A DNA stretch of 64,000 nucleotides from an uncultured Paracoccaceae bacterium (GTDB lineage: Bacteria > Pseudomonadota > Alphaproteobacteria > Rhodobacterales > Rhodobacteraceae). The translations under genes were made by a program, and so were the position numbers. Position 1 is the stretch's first letter. Every line of letters begins with the position of its first letter. Location: positions 124,001 to 188,000 of the forward strand of contig CANLQO010000002.1 of assembly GCA_947493335.1 (NCBI GenBank), in the 5' to 3' direction. Shown here piece by piece: positions 36,709-44,416 of this stretch. Below the pieces are notes generated by a model that was given only the letters and a program-made list of their open reading frames with translations, was not told the origin of the DNA and made no database searches.

Positions 36709-37582
36709 TGGCTTTAACCAATTCCGCATTTCTTGCGGTGACGTGACCCTTTCCGTGCACCGTGCAGGCACCGGCGCGCCGCTGATCTTGCTGCACGGCT
36801 ATCCTCAAAACCATCATTGCTGGGAAAAGGTCGCACCCGATTTCGCCACGCATTTTGACGTTATCGTCCCAGACCTGCGCGGTTATGGCGACAGCGACGC
36901 GCCGCCAGATAACGATGACCACAGCACCTATTCCAAGCGCCAGATGGCGGCTGATATCGCAGCACTCATGGATGCACTTGGATTGGAACGTGCTCATATC
37001 CTCGGCCATGATCGGGGCGGACGCGTGGCCTATCGGTTTGCGCTCGATCATCCCGACCGACTGGAAAAACTCGGGATAATCGAGATCGTGCCAACCGGAG
37101 ATTTCTGGGACAACTGGAATGCCGATCTGGCGCTCAAGGCCTATCACTGGACCTTTCTGGCGCAGCCCGCGCCCTTGCCGGAACGCATGATCGGTGCGGA
37201 CCCCGCAGGCTATATCGAATGGACGCTAAGCGCCTGGAACAACACCAAATCTCTGGCTCCATTCAGTCCGGCGGCATTGAAGAGTTACACCAGGCAAGCG
37301 CTGGATCCCGCGCATTTGCATGCGATGTGTGCTGATTATCGGGCGGGGGCGACGTTTGATCGGGCACTGGATGCCGCCGACAAGGGTCGCCAGATCGCGG
37401 CACCGATGCACTTTCTTTGGGCCGAAGGTGGATTTCCCGCCCAAACCGGCGATCCCTTGAGCGTGTGGCGGGCTTGGGCGCCACAGGTGACCGGCGAATC
37501 CTGTATCTCGGGCCATTTCGCGATGGAGGAGAACCCGCAGGCAGTGCTGCGGGCCTTCCTGCCGTTCTTCACAGACGCTTAA
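36701..37582 (+). CDS. Alpha/beta hydrolase, fluoroacetate/haloacetate dehalogenase-like
   Basis: This 293-residue protein closely follows the Rhodopseudomonas fluoroacetate dehalogenase: HGYPQNHHCW near 32, nucleophile Asp 104 in GHDRGGR with the carboxylate-binding Arg 105 and Arg 108, the halide pocket His 149-Trp 150 in KAYHWTFLAQPAPLPE and Tyr 213 in CADYRAGA, and general-base His 272 in SGHFAMEE. The usual acid Asp is Glu 128 (GIIEIVPT). Hydrolysis of a short haloacid is therefore likely, but epoxide hydrolase activity cannot be excluded. It overlaps the DUF1643 gene and ends the rbfA-truB transcript. Confidence 0.85.
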   Translation: MIDGFNQFRISCGDVTLSVHRAGTGAPLILLHGYPQNHHCWEKVAPDFATHFDVIVPDLRGYGDSDAPPDNDDHSTYSKRQMAADIAALMDALGLERAHILGHDRGGRVAYRFALDHPDRLEKLGIIEIVPTGDFWDNWNADLALKAYHWTFLAQPAPLPERMIGADPAGYIEWTLSAWNNTKSLAPFSPAALKSYTRQALDPAHLHAMCADYRAGATFDRALDAADKGRQIAAPMHFLWAEGGFPAQTGDPLSVWRAWAPQVTGESCISGHFAMEENPQAVLRAFLPFFTDA

Positions 37583-37669
37583 CCAACTGCACAGTTTTCC
37601 GGCCAGAATCCACCTGCGGTATGGTATCCACGCGCGAGGTCGGGGGCGACCGTTGGAAGGTGTGTCGTC

Positions 37670-38560
37670 ATGTTCGCAATTCTTGGCCTGATCGGTGCGG
37701 CGCTTACCGCCGCCATGTTCGTTGATTTCAGCAGTGACGCAGAAGTGACCGAAGACCAAGACAGTCAATCCGATAAGAATGACGGTGACATATTACGTGT
37801 CAGCGACCTTTTGTCAGAAGACGGCCATGCAATGCCCGGACAGGAAAAGATCGAAATCGAAGAAGGTGCGACGCCTCTGGTTCCCATCACTTTCAAAGGT
37901 GAGGGTGTCGCCGATGCCCCGTCACCAGTTGCAACTGAACCACCGGAGGTCAGGGACCAACTGAATGAAAAATGGGGCGGGCTCGATCAGGATAGGCTGG
38001 CCGGGTCGGAAGAGGCCGACATGCTTTTGGGCGAAGACGGAGATGACGTGCTGTCAGGTGCCGCTGGGGATGATGTGCTGTTCGGGGGCAAAGGTGATGA
38101 CAGACTTGAAGGCGGACTGGGCGACGACTGGCTGACCGGCGGTGCGGGGAACGACGTGTTGCACGGGGACGCCGGTCACGATGTCCTGTCGGGCGGTGCG
38201 GGTTCTGATATGCTGGACGGTGGCGATGGGCATGACATTTTGGAAAGTCGCGAAGACGCAACCGGCGACATCCTGATCGGCGGCGCAGGCGACGACCTGA
38301 TCAATGCAGGCATCGGCGATGAGCTGACCGGTGGCGCGGGGGCCGATACGTTCTCTGTCGTTGAAAGTGCTGGCGCCGTGATCACCGATTTCGACCCGGA
38401 AGAGGATGTGCTGGAGGTGGCATATGACACGGTGCCGCCAACTTTGAGCACGGCCCTGGGCGATGACGGTTTGGTGCTTCTGGCCAATGGTGAGGCGATT
38501 GCCACATTGGGCGGCCTCAGCACTCTAGATCTGACTTCGGTGAGGCTGGTGGCGCTTTAG
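37670..38560 (+). CDS. RTX (calcium-binding GG-repeat) protein
   Basis: This 296-residue acidic protein begins with a short hydrophobic segment ([22 protein letters not shown]), probably an uncleaved membrane anchor or signal, then an acidic linker, then about eight GGxGxDxLx nonapeptide-type repeats (residues about 115-225; for example [20 protein letters not shown]) that should form a calcium-bound parallel beta roll. The end ([16 protein letters not shown]) is the usual post-repeat domain. No type I secretion genes are nearby. N-terminal hydrophobic heads of this kind are common in Rhodobacteraceae RTX-like proteins. The role is unknown. Confidence 0.85.
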   Translation: MFAILGLIGAALTAAMFVDFSSDAEVTEDQDSQSDKNDGDILRVSDLLSEDGHAMPGQEKIEIEEGATPLVPITFKGEGVADAPSPVATEPPEVRDQLNEKWGGLDQDRLAGSEEADMLLGEDGDDVLSGAAGDDVLFGGKGDDRLEGGLGDDWLTGGAGNDVLHGDAGHDVLSGGAGSDMLDGGDGHDILESREDATGDILIGGAGDDLINAGIGDELTGGAGADTFSVVESAGAVITDFDPEEDVLEVAYDTVPPTLSTALGDDGLVLLANGEAIATLGGLSTLDLTSVRLVAL

Positions 38561-38723
38561 GTGCAACCTACGCGCCCTCGCGCGCACAAAACACTTTCAA
38601 TCTGAAGCGTTATTGCCTAAACGCACGCATCTGCGCAGGGAATCGCCCTTGCCGGACCCTCCATGGGCCTTTCTGGACGACATCCCGGATCGCGCCATCA
38701 ACCCTTTAACGAAGGAGACCCCG

Positions 38724-38993
38724 ATGTCGATTACTGCTGAAGAAAAAGCACGGATCATGAAAGAATTCGCCACCAAAGAAGGCGATACAGGCTCTCCTGA
38801 GGTGCAGGTTGCGATCCTGTCCAGCCGGATTGCCACCCTGACTGAGCACTTCAAGACCCACAAGAAAGACAACCACGGCCGCCGTGGCCTGTTGAAAATG
38901 GTTGCCCTGCGCCGCAAGCTGCTGGACTACACCCGTAGCAAGGACGAGGCCCGCTATCAGGACCTGATCAAGCGTCTGGGTCTGCGTCGCTAA
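38724..38993 (+). CDS. rpsO: 30S ribosomal protein S15
   Basis: S15 (89 residues) binds the 16S rRNA three-way junction. The whole family pattern is visible: [41 protein letters not shown] and [26 protein letters not shown] 38724 follows GAAGGAGA by 5 bases and gives the standard length; the frame is open to 38613 without meaning. In this group rpsO usually sits just before pnp; here about 3.1 kb of MFS, TetR and membrane-protein genes are inserted. Confidence 0.98.
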   Translation: MSITAEEKARIMKEFATKEGDTGSPEVQVAILSSRIATLTEHFKTHKKDNHGRRGLLKMVALRRKLLDYTRSKDEARYQDLIKRLGLRR

Positions 38994-39019
38994 ACGCGAC
39001 CGGAAACGTTTCAAGATGG

Positions 39020-39047
39020 AAAACGCCTGCGGTTACGCGGGCGTTTT
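39020..39047. terminator. Bidirectional terminator after rpsO
   Basis: AAAACGCC and GGCGTTTT are perfect complements, with further GC/GC pairing inside, ending in TTTT on the plus strand and, read backwards, TTTT on the minus strand. It lies between rpsO and the converging MFS gene and can serve both. Confidence 0.85.
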
Positions 39048-39052
39048 GCGTT

Positions 39053-40276
39053 TCACGCGGCGTTGTCGGCCTGTCGGGTTTTGCGCAGCTTCGCCCCGTC
39101 CATCGCGAACAGGGCCAGACCGGCGGCAAGTGCCAAAGCACAACCGATCCACGCCGTGCCAGCGTAATCCGTGAAAGCGGAAGATGCCGCAAAGACTCCG
39201 GCGGCAAACATCGTTCCGCCAAAGTGCGACACGGACACAAGCGCCGACCCCGCACCGGGGCGATCTGCCATGAGGTCCTGCACATAGCCCACTGTGATCG
39301 ATAACAGGATGCCCGCCCCGATACCGCCGGGGATAATCATCCACCACGCAGCGGTCATATCAGGCATGCCCGCAAGCAGGGCAAGGAAACCCACATAGAT
39401 TGCGACACCGACAAAGATCAGCCCAGATCGGGTGACATGACGCAGCACCACTGCAGCCATAAGCATCACCGGTGCCTCTACCAACGCAACGCCGCCAGCG
39501 AACCAGCCAACGTCCGCCTCTGACCCGCCAAGGTTGTTTAGGATCAGCAGGCCCAGCAGAATATTGTAAAGCGCGTTGACCCCGATGATCACCGCGATGA
39601 GCGCAAGCCGCGCGATGACCCGCCACTCCGAGACTTCGCGCAGGGATGCAAAGAACCCCAGCCCGGATTGCTGGTTCAGAGCGCTTTGATCACGCGGCCA
39701 TGAGCTTGCCACCAACAGCAGGACAATCACATTGATGCACGCCACAAAGCCATAGACCGACAAAAGATCCATACCGCCCGCAACCGCGATTGCCAGGACC
39801 GGCGGCGTCAAGCCAAACGCCCCGGCAAAGGCGGCGCGAACCAGCGAAAGGCTGACGTCCTTGTCCAGCTTTGGGTTGTTCGCCGCTGACAGACTCGCCA
39901 TCGCAAAATATTGGGTGAAGGTGGTCGACGCGATCGGAAAGAGCACCATGTGCGCCAGCACAAAGGTGGCTTTGGCAGGCAGGAAAAACACGCAAGAGGC
40001 AGCGATGATACCGACTACGGTGCAGCCCATTAGAAACTCGCGATAGCGGCCGGTCTGATCGGTGTAGATGCCCACTGCGACCGAGGCGAGCACGCTGAAC
40101 AGCGCGCCGACTGTCGTGACCAGCGCGTAGACGGCGTTGGAAAAGCCAAGACGCTCGATCCCGATCACGGACTGGAATGGCGTGATCGACGCAACCGCGA
40201 TGCCCATCAGCGTAATGCAAAGAAAGGCGAGCCGCAGGAGGCGGTCGTTCCACGAGTTTACGATGATTTGCAGCAT
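39053..40276 (-). CDS. MFS transporter
   Basis: This 407-residue protein has about 12 membrane helices with the MFS layout: SVAVGIYTDQTGRYREFLMG is the helix 2-3 loop, and the second half repeats the pattern (VVLRHVTRSGLIFVG). The set resembles sugar-efflux (SET-like) transporters, but the substrate is not determinable. ATG 40276 was chosen as the first Met at the first helix, though no ribosome site is visible there; GTG 40327 is another option. It lies 60 bases after the TetR gene on the same strand, so TetR may control it. Confidence 0.85.
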   Translation of the reverse strand: MLQIIVNSWNDRLLRLAFLCITLMGIAVASITPFQSVIGIERLGFSNAVYALVTTVGALFSVLASVAVGIYTDQTGRYREFLMGCTVVGIIAASCVFFLPAKATFVLAHMVLFPIASTTFTQYFAMASLSAANNPKLDKDVSLSLVRAAFAGAFGLTPPVLAIAVAGGMDLLSVYGFVACINVIVLLLVASSWPRDQSALNQQSGLGFFASLREVSEWRVIARLALIAVIIGVNALYNILLGLLILNNLGGSEADVGWFAGGVALVEAPVMLMAAVVLRHVTRSGLIFVGVAIYVGFLALLAGMPDMTAAWWMIIPGGIGAGILLSITVGYVQDLMADRPGAGSALVSVSHFGGTMFAAGVFAASSAFTDYAGTAWIGCALALAAGLALFAMDGAKLRKTRQADNAA

Positions 40277-40336
40277 GGGGGAGGGTCCAAGAAAGAATGC
40301 GCCGACCTTAGGTGGCAGCGCACGCAATGGCGAGGG

Positions 40337-40900
40337 TCAATTGCCTGGAGCCGCTCGCAGAATTAGCGTCATCAGTGCAGGCAGTCCAGTCGCGATGTCG
40401 CCACTTCCTTTTGCGGTCAGATCGTCAAGGCCTAGGTATGCCGCATAAACTGCCTGCGGCAGATGCGGGTCAGTCAGGCCCATATCGGAAAGCAGTTTGG
40501 CAACAAATGCGCAGCGGATGGCATCAACGTCGGCCAGCGCCGCTTTGACATCCGGGTCGGTCAGTGACCATGCACGCACCGCAGGCTCAATCGCGCGGCC
40601 GCCAAAAGCGGCCGGTGCTGGCCCCGCAGCGCGGATCAGCAGATCTTGCAATTGCGCGGCGCCGCTGGGGGTCTTTTCGACCGCGTCGATCACCTCAGTC
40701 GCGACTTTGGTGCGCCAGAGCATCAACATCTGGCGCTTGTAGTCCGGCAAATCCTTGAAGTGCCAATAAAACGACCCCTTGGTCGTTCCAAGGCTGCGGG
40801 CAAGAGCCTCAGCCCTCAAGGCCGCAGGCCCGTCTGTGGCGAGGGCGCGGAACCCGGCAGCGAGCCAGTCTTCTTTTGTGAGTCTCGACGATTTGGCCAT
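40337..40900 (-). CDS. TetR-family regulator, probable autorepressor
   Basis: This 187-residue protein has the N-terminal helix-turn-helix AEALARSLGTTKGSFYWHFKDLPDYK (residues about 28-53) and a helical ligand domain. The start is ATG 40900, inside which the first palindromic operator follows at 40910; the open frame to 40948 would run across both operators and is not used. Two ATACGG-type palindromes between this gene and the divergent membrane-protein gene are the likely binding sites, so it should repress itself and the divergent pair. The inducer is unknown. Confidence 0.92.
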   Translation of the reverse strand: MAKSSRLTKEDWLAAGFRALATDGPAALRAEALARSLGTTKGSFYWHFKDLPDYKRQMLMLWRTKVATEVIDAVEKTPSGAAQLQDLLIRAAGPAPAAFGGRAIEPAVRAWSLTDPDVKAALADVDAIRCAFVAKLLSDMGLTDPHLPQAVYAAYLGLDDLTAKGSGDIATGLPALMTLILRAAPGN

Positions 40901-40909
40901 GGACGGACC

Positions 40910-40923
40910 ATACGGTCCCGTAT
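40910..40923. promoter_or_regulatory. Palindromic operator 1 of the TetR gene
   Basis: ATACGG-TC-CCGTAT, perfect 6-base arms. It lies 10 bases upstream of the TetR start codon and just before a TTGACT (40923-40928) that can act as -35 for the divergent gene. The match to site 2 supports a dimeric repressor. Confidence 0.8.
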
Positions 40924-40945
40924 TGACTTTCGCAAACGGTGATTC

Positions 40946-40961
40946 CATACGGTAGCGTATG
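40946..40961. promoter_or_regulatory. Palindromic operator 2 of the TetR gene
   Basis: CATACG-GTAG-CGTATG, perfect 6-base arms sharing the half-site ATACGGT with site 1, 37 bases away start to start. It lies where the -10 of the rightward promoter and the leader are expected, about 20 bases before ATG 40981. Confidence 0.8.
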
Positions 40962-40980
40962 TTATTGCAACGAGGCCAAA

Positions 40981-41361
40981 ATGACCCACCTCAATCGCTG
41001 GCACCTTACTGCTGCTATGCTGATGACACTGACTGTGCTGATCCACGTCTTTATTGGAGGCGCCGAGGTGATGAACCCGATCCGGGCCAGCACGCTTGAT
41101 CCGCTGGTGATCGCCGTTACGAATGTGGTCTGGCACGCGATCACGCTGATGCTGGCCCTATTTGCGGCAGCACTTTTCTGGCTGGCCAGGCGCGAAAGCC
41201 GCCCTTTGGTCGCCATGATGTTGGCGATGCAAATCGGTTTTGCGCTGATCTTTCTGGGCTATGGGATCGCTGACCTCGGCACGCTTTGGCCCATGCCGCA
41301 GTGGGTGATCTTTCTGGGCATCCCGTTGCTGATGATCACGGCCGAACGAGCACGGACATGA
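40981..41361 (+). CDS. Small integral membrane protein (four helices)
   Basis: This 126-residue protein is almost all membrane helix: MLMTLTVLIHVFIGG, DPLVIAVTNVVWHAITLMLALFAAALFWLA, PLVAMMLAMQIGFALIFLGYGIADL and PQWVIFLGIPLLMITA. Two His residues within helices (IHVFIG and VVWHAI) could bind heme, but this is only a guess. ATG 40981 was chosen over the upstream 40939 because the latter lies within the operators. It overlaps the next membrane gene by 4 bases and is divergent from the TetR gene that probably controls both. Confidence 0.72.
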   Translation: MTHLNRWHLTAAMLMTLTVLIHVFIGGAEVMNPIRASTLDPLVIAVTNVVWHAITLMLALFAAALFWLARRESRPLVAMMLAMQIGFALIFLGYGIADLGTLWPMPQWVIFLGIPLLMITAERART

Positions 41362-41954
41362 CCAGATTGCGATCACTTCACCGGGTGACGGCAATGCTCC
41401 TTGCGGCTTTCATTGCCGCGCATCTTGGCAATCACCTGCTGATCTTTGCCGGGGCGGAGTGGCACATATGGGGGATGGAGGCGCTGCGCGGCATCTATCG
41501 CAACCCGATCATAGAGCCATTGCTGTTGGCTGCCTTTGTTTCCCAGATTGCATTTGGCTTGCGACTTCTGTGGCAACGTGGCTGGCCAAGACGGTTTTGG
41601 CCACGCTTACAGATCGTTTCTGGCGGTTTCCTCGCGTTCTTTCTGGTCCAGCATATCGGGGCAACACTGCTGACCCGGATGGTCTTCGACACCATTGACA
41701 CCAATACGTATTGGGCCGCTGCTGTGGTCAGCCGCGCACCATTTCAATGGTACTTTGCCCCGTATTACATCCTCGGGGTCGCGGCCCTGTTTGCCCATAT
41801 GGCGGTGGTCCTGCATCGCCGCCCCGCACAGCGGATGATCGCTTGGGTGGTTCTGTTGGCGGGCCCAGTTGCGGGACTAGCCATTGTGAAAGGGTTGATG
41901 GCGGTTGAGCTGCCTGCCGCCTATCATGCGTATCTGGACGACTATTGGTTCTGA
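41358..41954 (+). CDS. Integral membrane protein, succinate-dehydrogenase-cytochrome-b-like fold
   Basis: This 198-residue protein has about five membrane helices. The start HRVTAMLLAAFIAAHLGNHLLI and the later FFLVQHIGATLLTR and LFAHMAVVLHRR place His residues inside helices as in SdhC/di-heme cytochrome b subunits, so heme binding is plausible. No Sdh or redox gene is nearby. ATG 41358 overlaps the preceding gene. I cannot name a family with certainty. Confidence 0.7.
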   Translation: MTRLRSLHRVTAMLLAAFIAAHLGNHLLIFAGAEWHIWGMEALRGIYRNPIIEPLLLAAFVSQIAFGLRLLWQRGWPRRFWPRLQIVSGGFLAFFLVQHIGATLLTRMVFDTIDTNTYWAAAVVSRAPFQWYFAPYYILGVAALFAHMAVVLHRRPAQRMIAWVVLLAGPVAGLAIVKGLMAVELPAAYHAYLDDYWF

Positions 41955-42019
41955 CCTACACAACGCCCCTCTTCCCAAACACACCAATCCCGTGTATGGC
42001 GCGCCTATCTGAGACGTGG

Positions 42020-42078
42020 TGCCCTGACCCCGGCACCATACAAAGGACAGGGGTCGGCGGCATGGGGCCGCCAATTCA
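42020..42078 (+). promoter_or_regulatory. Structured leader of pnp
   Basis: The 170-base space before pnp contains alternative hairpins: GGTGCC/GGCACC, then GACCCC/GGGGTC, and GGCGGC/GCCGCC closer to the gene. Pnp mRNAs of many proteobacteria have a leader hairpin cut by RNase III for self-control; this may be the equivalent. The exact fold cannot be set by eye. Confidence 0.45.
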
Positions 42079-42124
42079 TAGGGCACTCGGACCGCCGAGA
42101 CTGGCCCATTCAGAAAGACGATAG

Positions 42125-44254
42125 ATGTTTAACGAAGTGAAAAAATCCATCCAGTGGGGTCCTGAGACTCTGACACTGGAAACAGGCAAGGTTGCCCGTC
42201 AGGCAGACGGTTCAGTCATTGCCACGCTGGGAGAAACCAGCGTCATGGCAAACGTAACCTTTGCCAAGAAACCCAAGCCCGGCCAGGACTTCTTTCCGCT
42301 GACCGTGCACTACCAAGAGAAATATTATGCCGCCGGTAAAGTGCCCGGCGGCTTCTTCAAGCGCGAGGCGCGTCCTACCGAGAAAGAGACGCTGACAGCC
42401 CGCCTGATCGACCGTCCAATTCGCCCGCTGTTTGTCCCCGGCTTCAAGAACGAAGTTTTGGTGATGTGCACCGTGCTGAGCCACGATCTGGTCAATGACC
42501 CCGACATGGTCGCAATGATCGCAGCCTCTGCTGCGCTGACCATTTCCGGCGCGCCCTTCATGGGCCCGATTGCGGCTTGCCGCGTTGGTTTCGAGGATGG
42601 CGACTACATCCTGAACCCTGAAATGGACGACATGCATAACCTGCGCATGAACCCAGAGCAGCGTCTGGACCTTGTCGTCGCCGGCACCAAAGACGCCGTG
42701 ATGATGGTCGAATCCGAAGCTTACGAGCTGACCGAAGACGAAATGCTGGGCGCTGTGACCTTCGCTCACGAGCAGATCCAACCGGTCATCGACCTGATTA
42801 TAGATCTGGCCGAGGAATGCGCGAAAGAGCCGTTTGACTTCCAGCCGCCAGATTATTCTGACCTTTACGAAGCGGTGAAAGCCGCCGGTGAAAAGGACAT
42901 GGCTGCTGCCTATGCGATCCTCGACAAACAAGAGCGTACCGGTGCTGTTTCTGCCGCCAAGGACGCGATTGTCGCCAGCCTGACCGAAGAACAGCAAGAA
43001 GATCCGAACCTTGGGTCGGCATTGAAAAAGCTGGAATCGGGCATCCTGCGCGGTGCTGTTGTGAAAGACAGCAAGCGGATCGACGGGCGTGCGCTGGATG
43101 AAATCCGCGATATCGTGTCCGAAACCGGCATCCTGCCCCGGACTCACGGTTCTGCCCTGTTCACACGCGGTGAAACACAAGGTCTGGTCGTGACCACTCT
43201 GGGAACCGGCGATGATGAGCAGATGATCGACGCGCTGTCGGGAATGTATAAGTCGAACTTCATGCTGCACTACAACTTCCCGCCCTATTCGGTTGGTGAA
43301 GCTGGTCGTGTGGGCCCTCCGGGACGTCGTGAGATCGGTCATGGTAAGCTGGCATGGCGTGCGTTGCAGGCGGTTCTGCCCGCGGCAACCGACTTCCCCT
43401 ACACCATTCGTCTTGTGTCCGAGATCACCGAATCCAACGGCTCATCTTCGATGGCCTCTGTTTGCGGCGGTTCGCTGTCAATGATGGACGCCGGTGTGCC
43501 ATTGAAATCAGCTGTTGCTGGTGTGGCCATGGGGCTGGTGATGGAAGACGATGGGTCCTATGCGATCCTGTCCGACATTCTGGGTGACGAAGACCATCTG
43601 GGTGACATGGACTTTAAGGTCGCAGGAACCGAGAACGGCATCACCTCGCTTCAGATGGACATCAAGATCGCGGGCATCACGCCCGAGATCATGAAAAAAG
43701 CGCTGGAGCAGGCCAAGCAAGGCCGGATGCACATTCTGGGCGAGATGGGCAAAGCGCTGTCCACGTCCAACGATCTGGGCGTGCACGCGCCAAAGATCGA
43801 GACCATGCAGATCAACACCGACAAGATCCGTGAAGTCATTGGTTCTGGCGGCAAGGTGATCCGTGAGATCGTGGAAGTGTCCGGTGCCAAGGTCGACATC
43901 AACGACGACGGCATCATCAAGATCGCATCCAACGACGCCGAAGCAATCAAGAAAGCCCACGATATGATCTGGTCCATCGTGGCCGAGCCGGAAGAAGGCA
44001 AGATCTACAAAGGCACCGTCGTGAAGCTGGTGGACTTTGGTGCATTCGTGAACTTCTTTGGCAAGCGCGACGGCCTTGTTCATGTGTCGCAAATCGAAAA
44101 CCGCCGCCTGAACCACCCTTCCGACGTTCTCAAGGAAGGTCAGGAAGTATGGGTCAAGCTTCTGGGCTTTGATGATCGTGGCAAGGTGCGCCTGTCGATG
44201 AAAGTTGTCGATCAAGAGACCGGCGAAGAAGCCAAGAAAGAAGACGCCGAGTAA
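42125..44254 (+). CDS. pnp: Polynucleotide phosphorylase
   Basis: This 709-residue exoribonuclease has two RNase PH-like domains separated by the alpha-helical domain: [31 protein letters not shown], then [20 protein letters not shown] and [38 protein letters not shown] ([17 protein letters not shown]) and S1 ([20 protein letters not shown]) domains follow. It phosphorolytically degrades mRNA in the degradosome. A strong terminator ends the gene. The 5' side has its own leader, so it can be expressed apart from rpsO here. Confidence 0.98.
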   Translation: MFNEVKKSIQWGPETLTLETGKVARQADGSVIATLGETSVMANVTFAKKPKPGQDFFPLTVHYQEKYYAAGKVPGGFFKREARPTEKETLTARLIDRPIRPLFVPGFKNEVLVMCTVLSHDLVNDPDMVAMIAASAALTISGAPFMGPIAACRVGFEDGDYILNPEMDDMHNLRMNPEQRLDLVVAGTKDAVMMVESEAYELTEDEMLGAVTFAHEQIQPVIDLIIDLAEECAKEPFDFQPPDYSDLYEAVKAAGEKDMAAAYAILDKQERTGAVSAAKDAIVASLTEEQQEDPNLGSALKKLESGILRGAVVKDSKRIDGRALDEIRDIVSETGILPRTHGSALFTRGETQGLVVTTLGTGDDEQMIDALSGMYKSNFMLHYNFPPYSVGEAGRVGPPGRREIGHGKLAWRALQAVLPAATDFPYTIRLVSEITESNGSSSMASVCGGSLSMMDAGVPLKSAVAGVAMGLVMEDDGSYAILSDILGDEDHLGDMDFKVAGTENGITSLQMDIKIAGITPEIMKKALEQAKQGRMHILGEMGKALSTSNDLGVHAPKIETMQINTDKIREVIGSGGKVIREIVEVSGAKVDINDDGIIKIASNDAEAIKKAHDMIWSIVAEPEEGKIYKGTVVKLVDFGAFVNFFGKRDGLVHVSQIENRRLNHPSDVLKEGQEVWVKLLGFDDRGKVRLSMKVVDQETGEEAKKEDAE

Positions 44255-44278
44255 GCGCGCTTCCTTTAAAAAATCTAA

Positions 44279-44306
44279 GGCCCCGGTGGAAACGCCGGGG
44301 CCTTTT
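44279..44306 (+). terminator. Rho-independent terminator of pnp
   Basis: GGCCCCGG and CCGGGGCC pair perfectly around an 8-base loop, followed by TTTTGCG. It lies 25 bases after the pnp stop. Confidence 0.88.
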
Positions 44307-44416
44307 GCGTTACGGATCAAAGAAACCAGCCTGCCTCTCGCAACTGGCCCTATGCGAAACCAAACTTGGCCATGCAGAAAAAGCACGATGCGGTTAGGTT
44401 GGCATCAGGAGACGTC

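Noticed and set aside
42212-43342. 376-residue frame antisense to pnp
   Set aside because: It mirrors the codon structure of pnp, has no ribosome site and no recognisable domain; similar mirror frames occur at 43508-44386, 55662-56939, 60783-61805 and 1335-2201.
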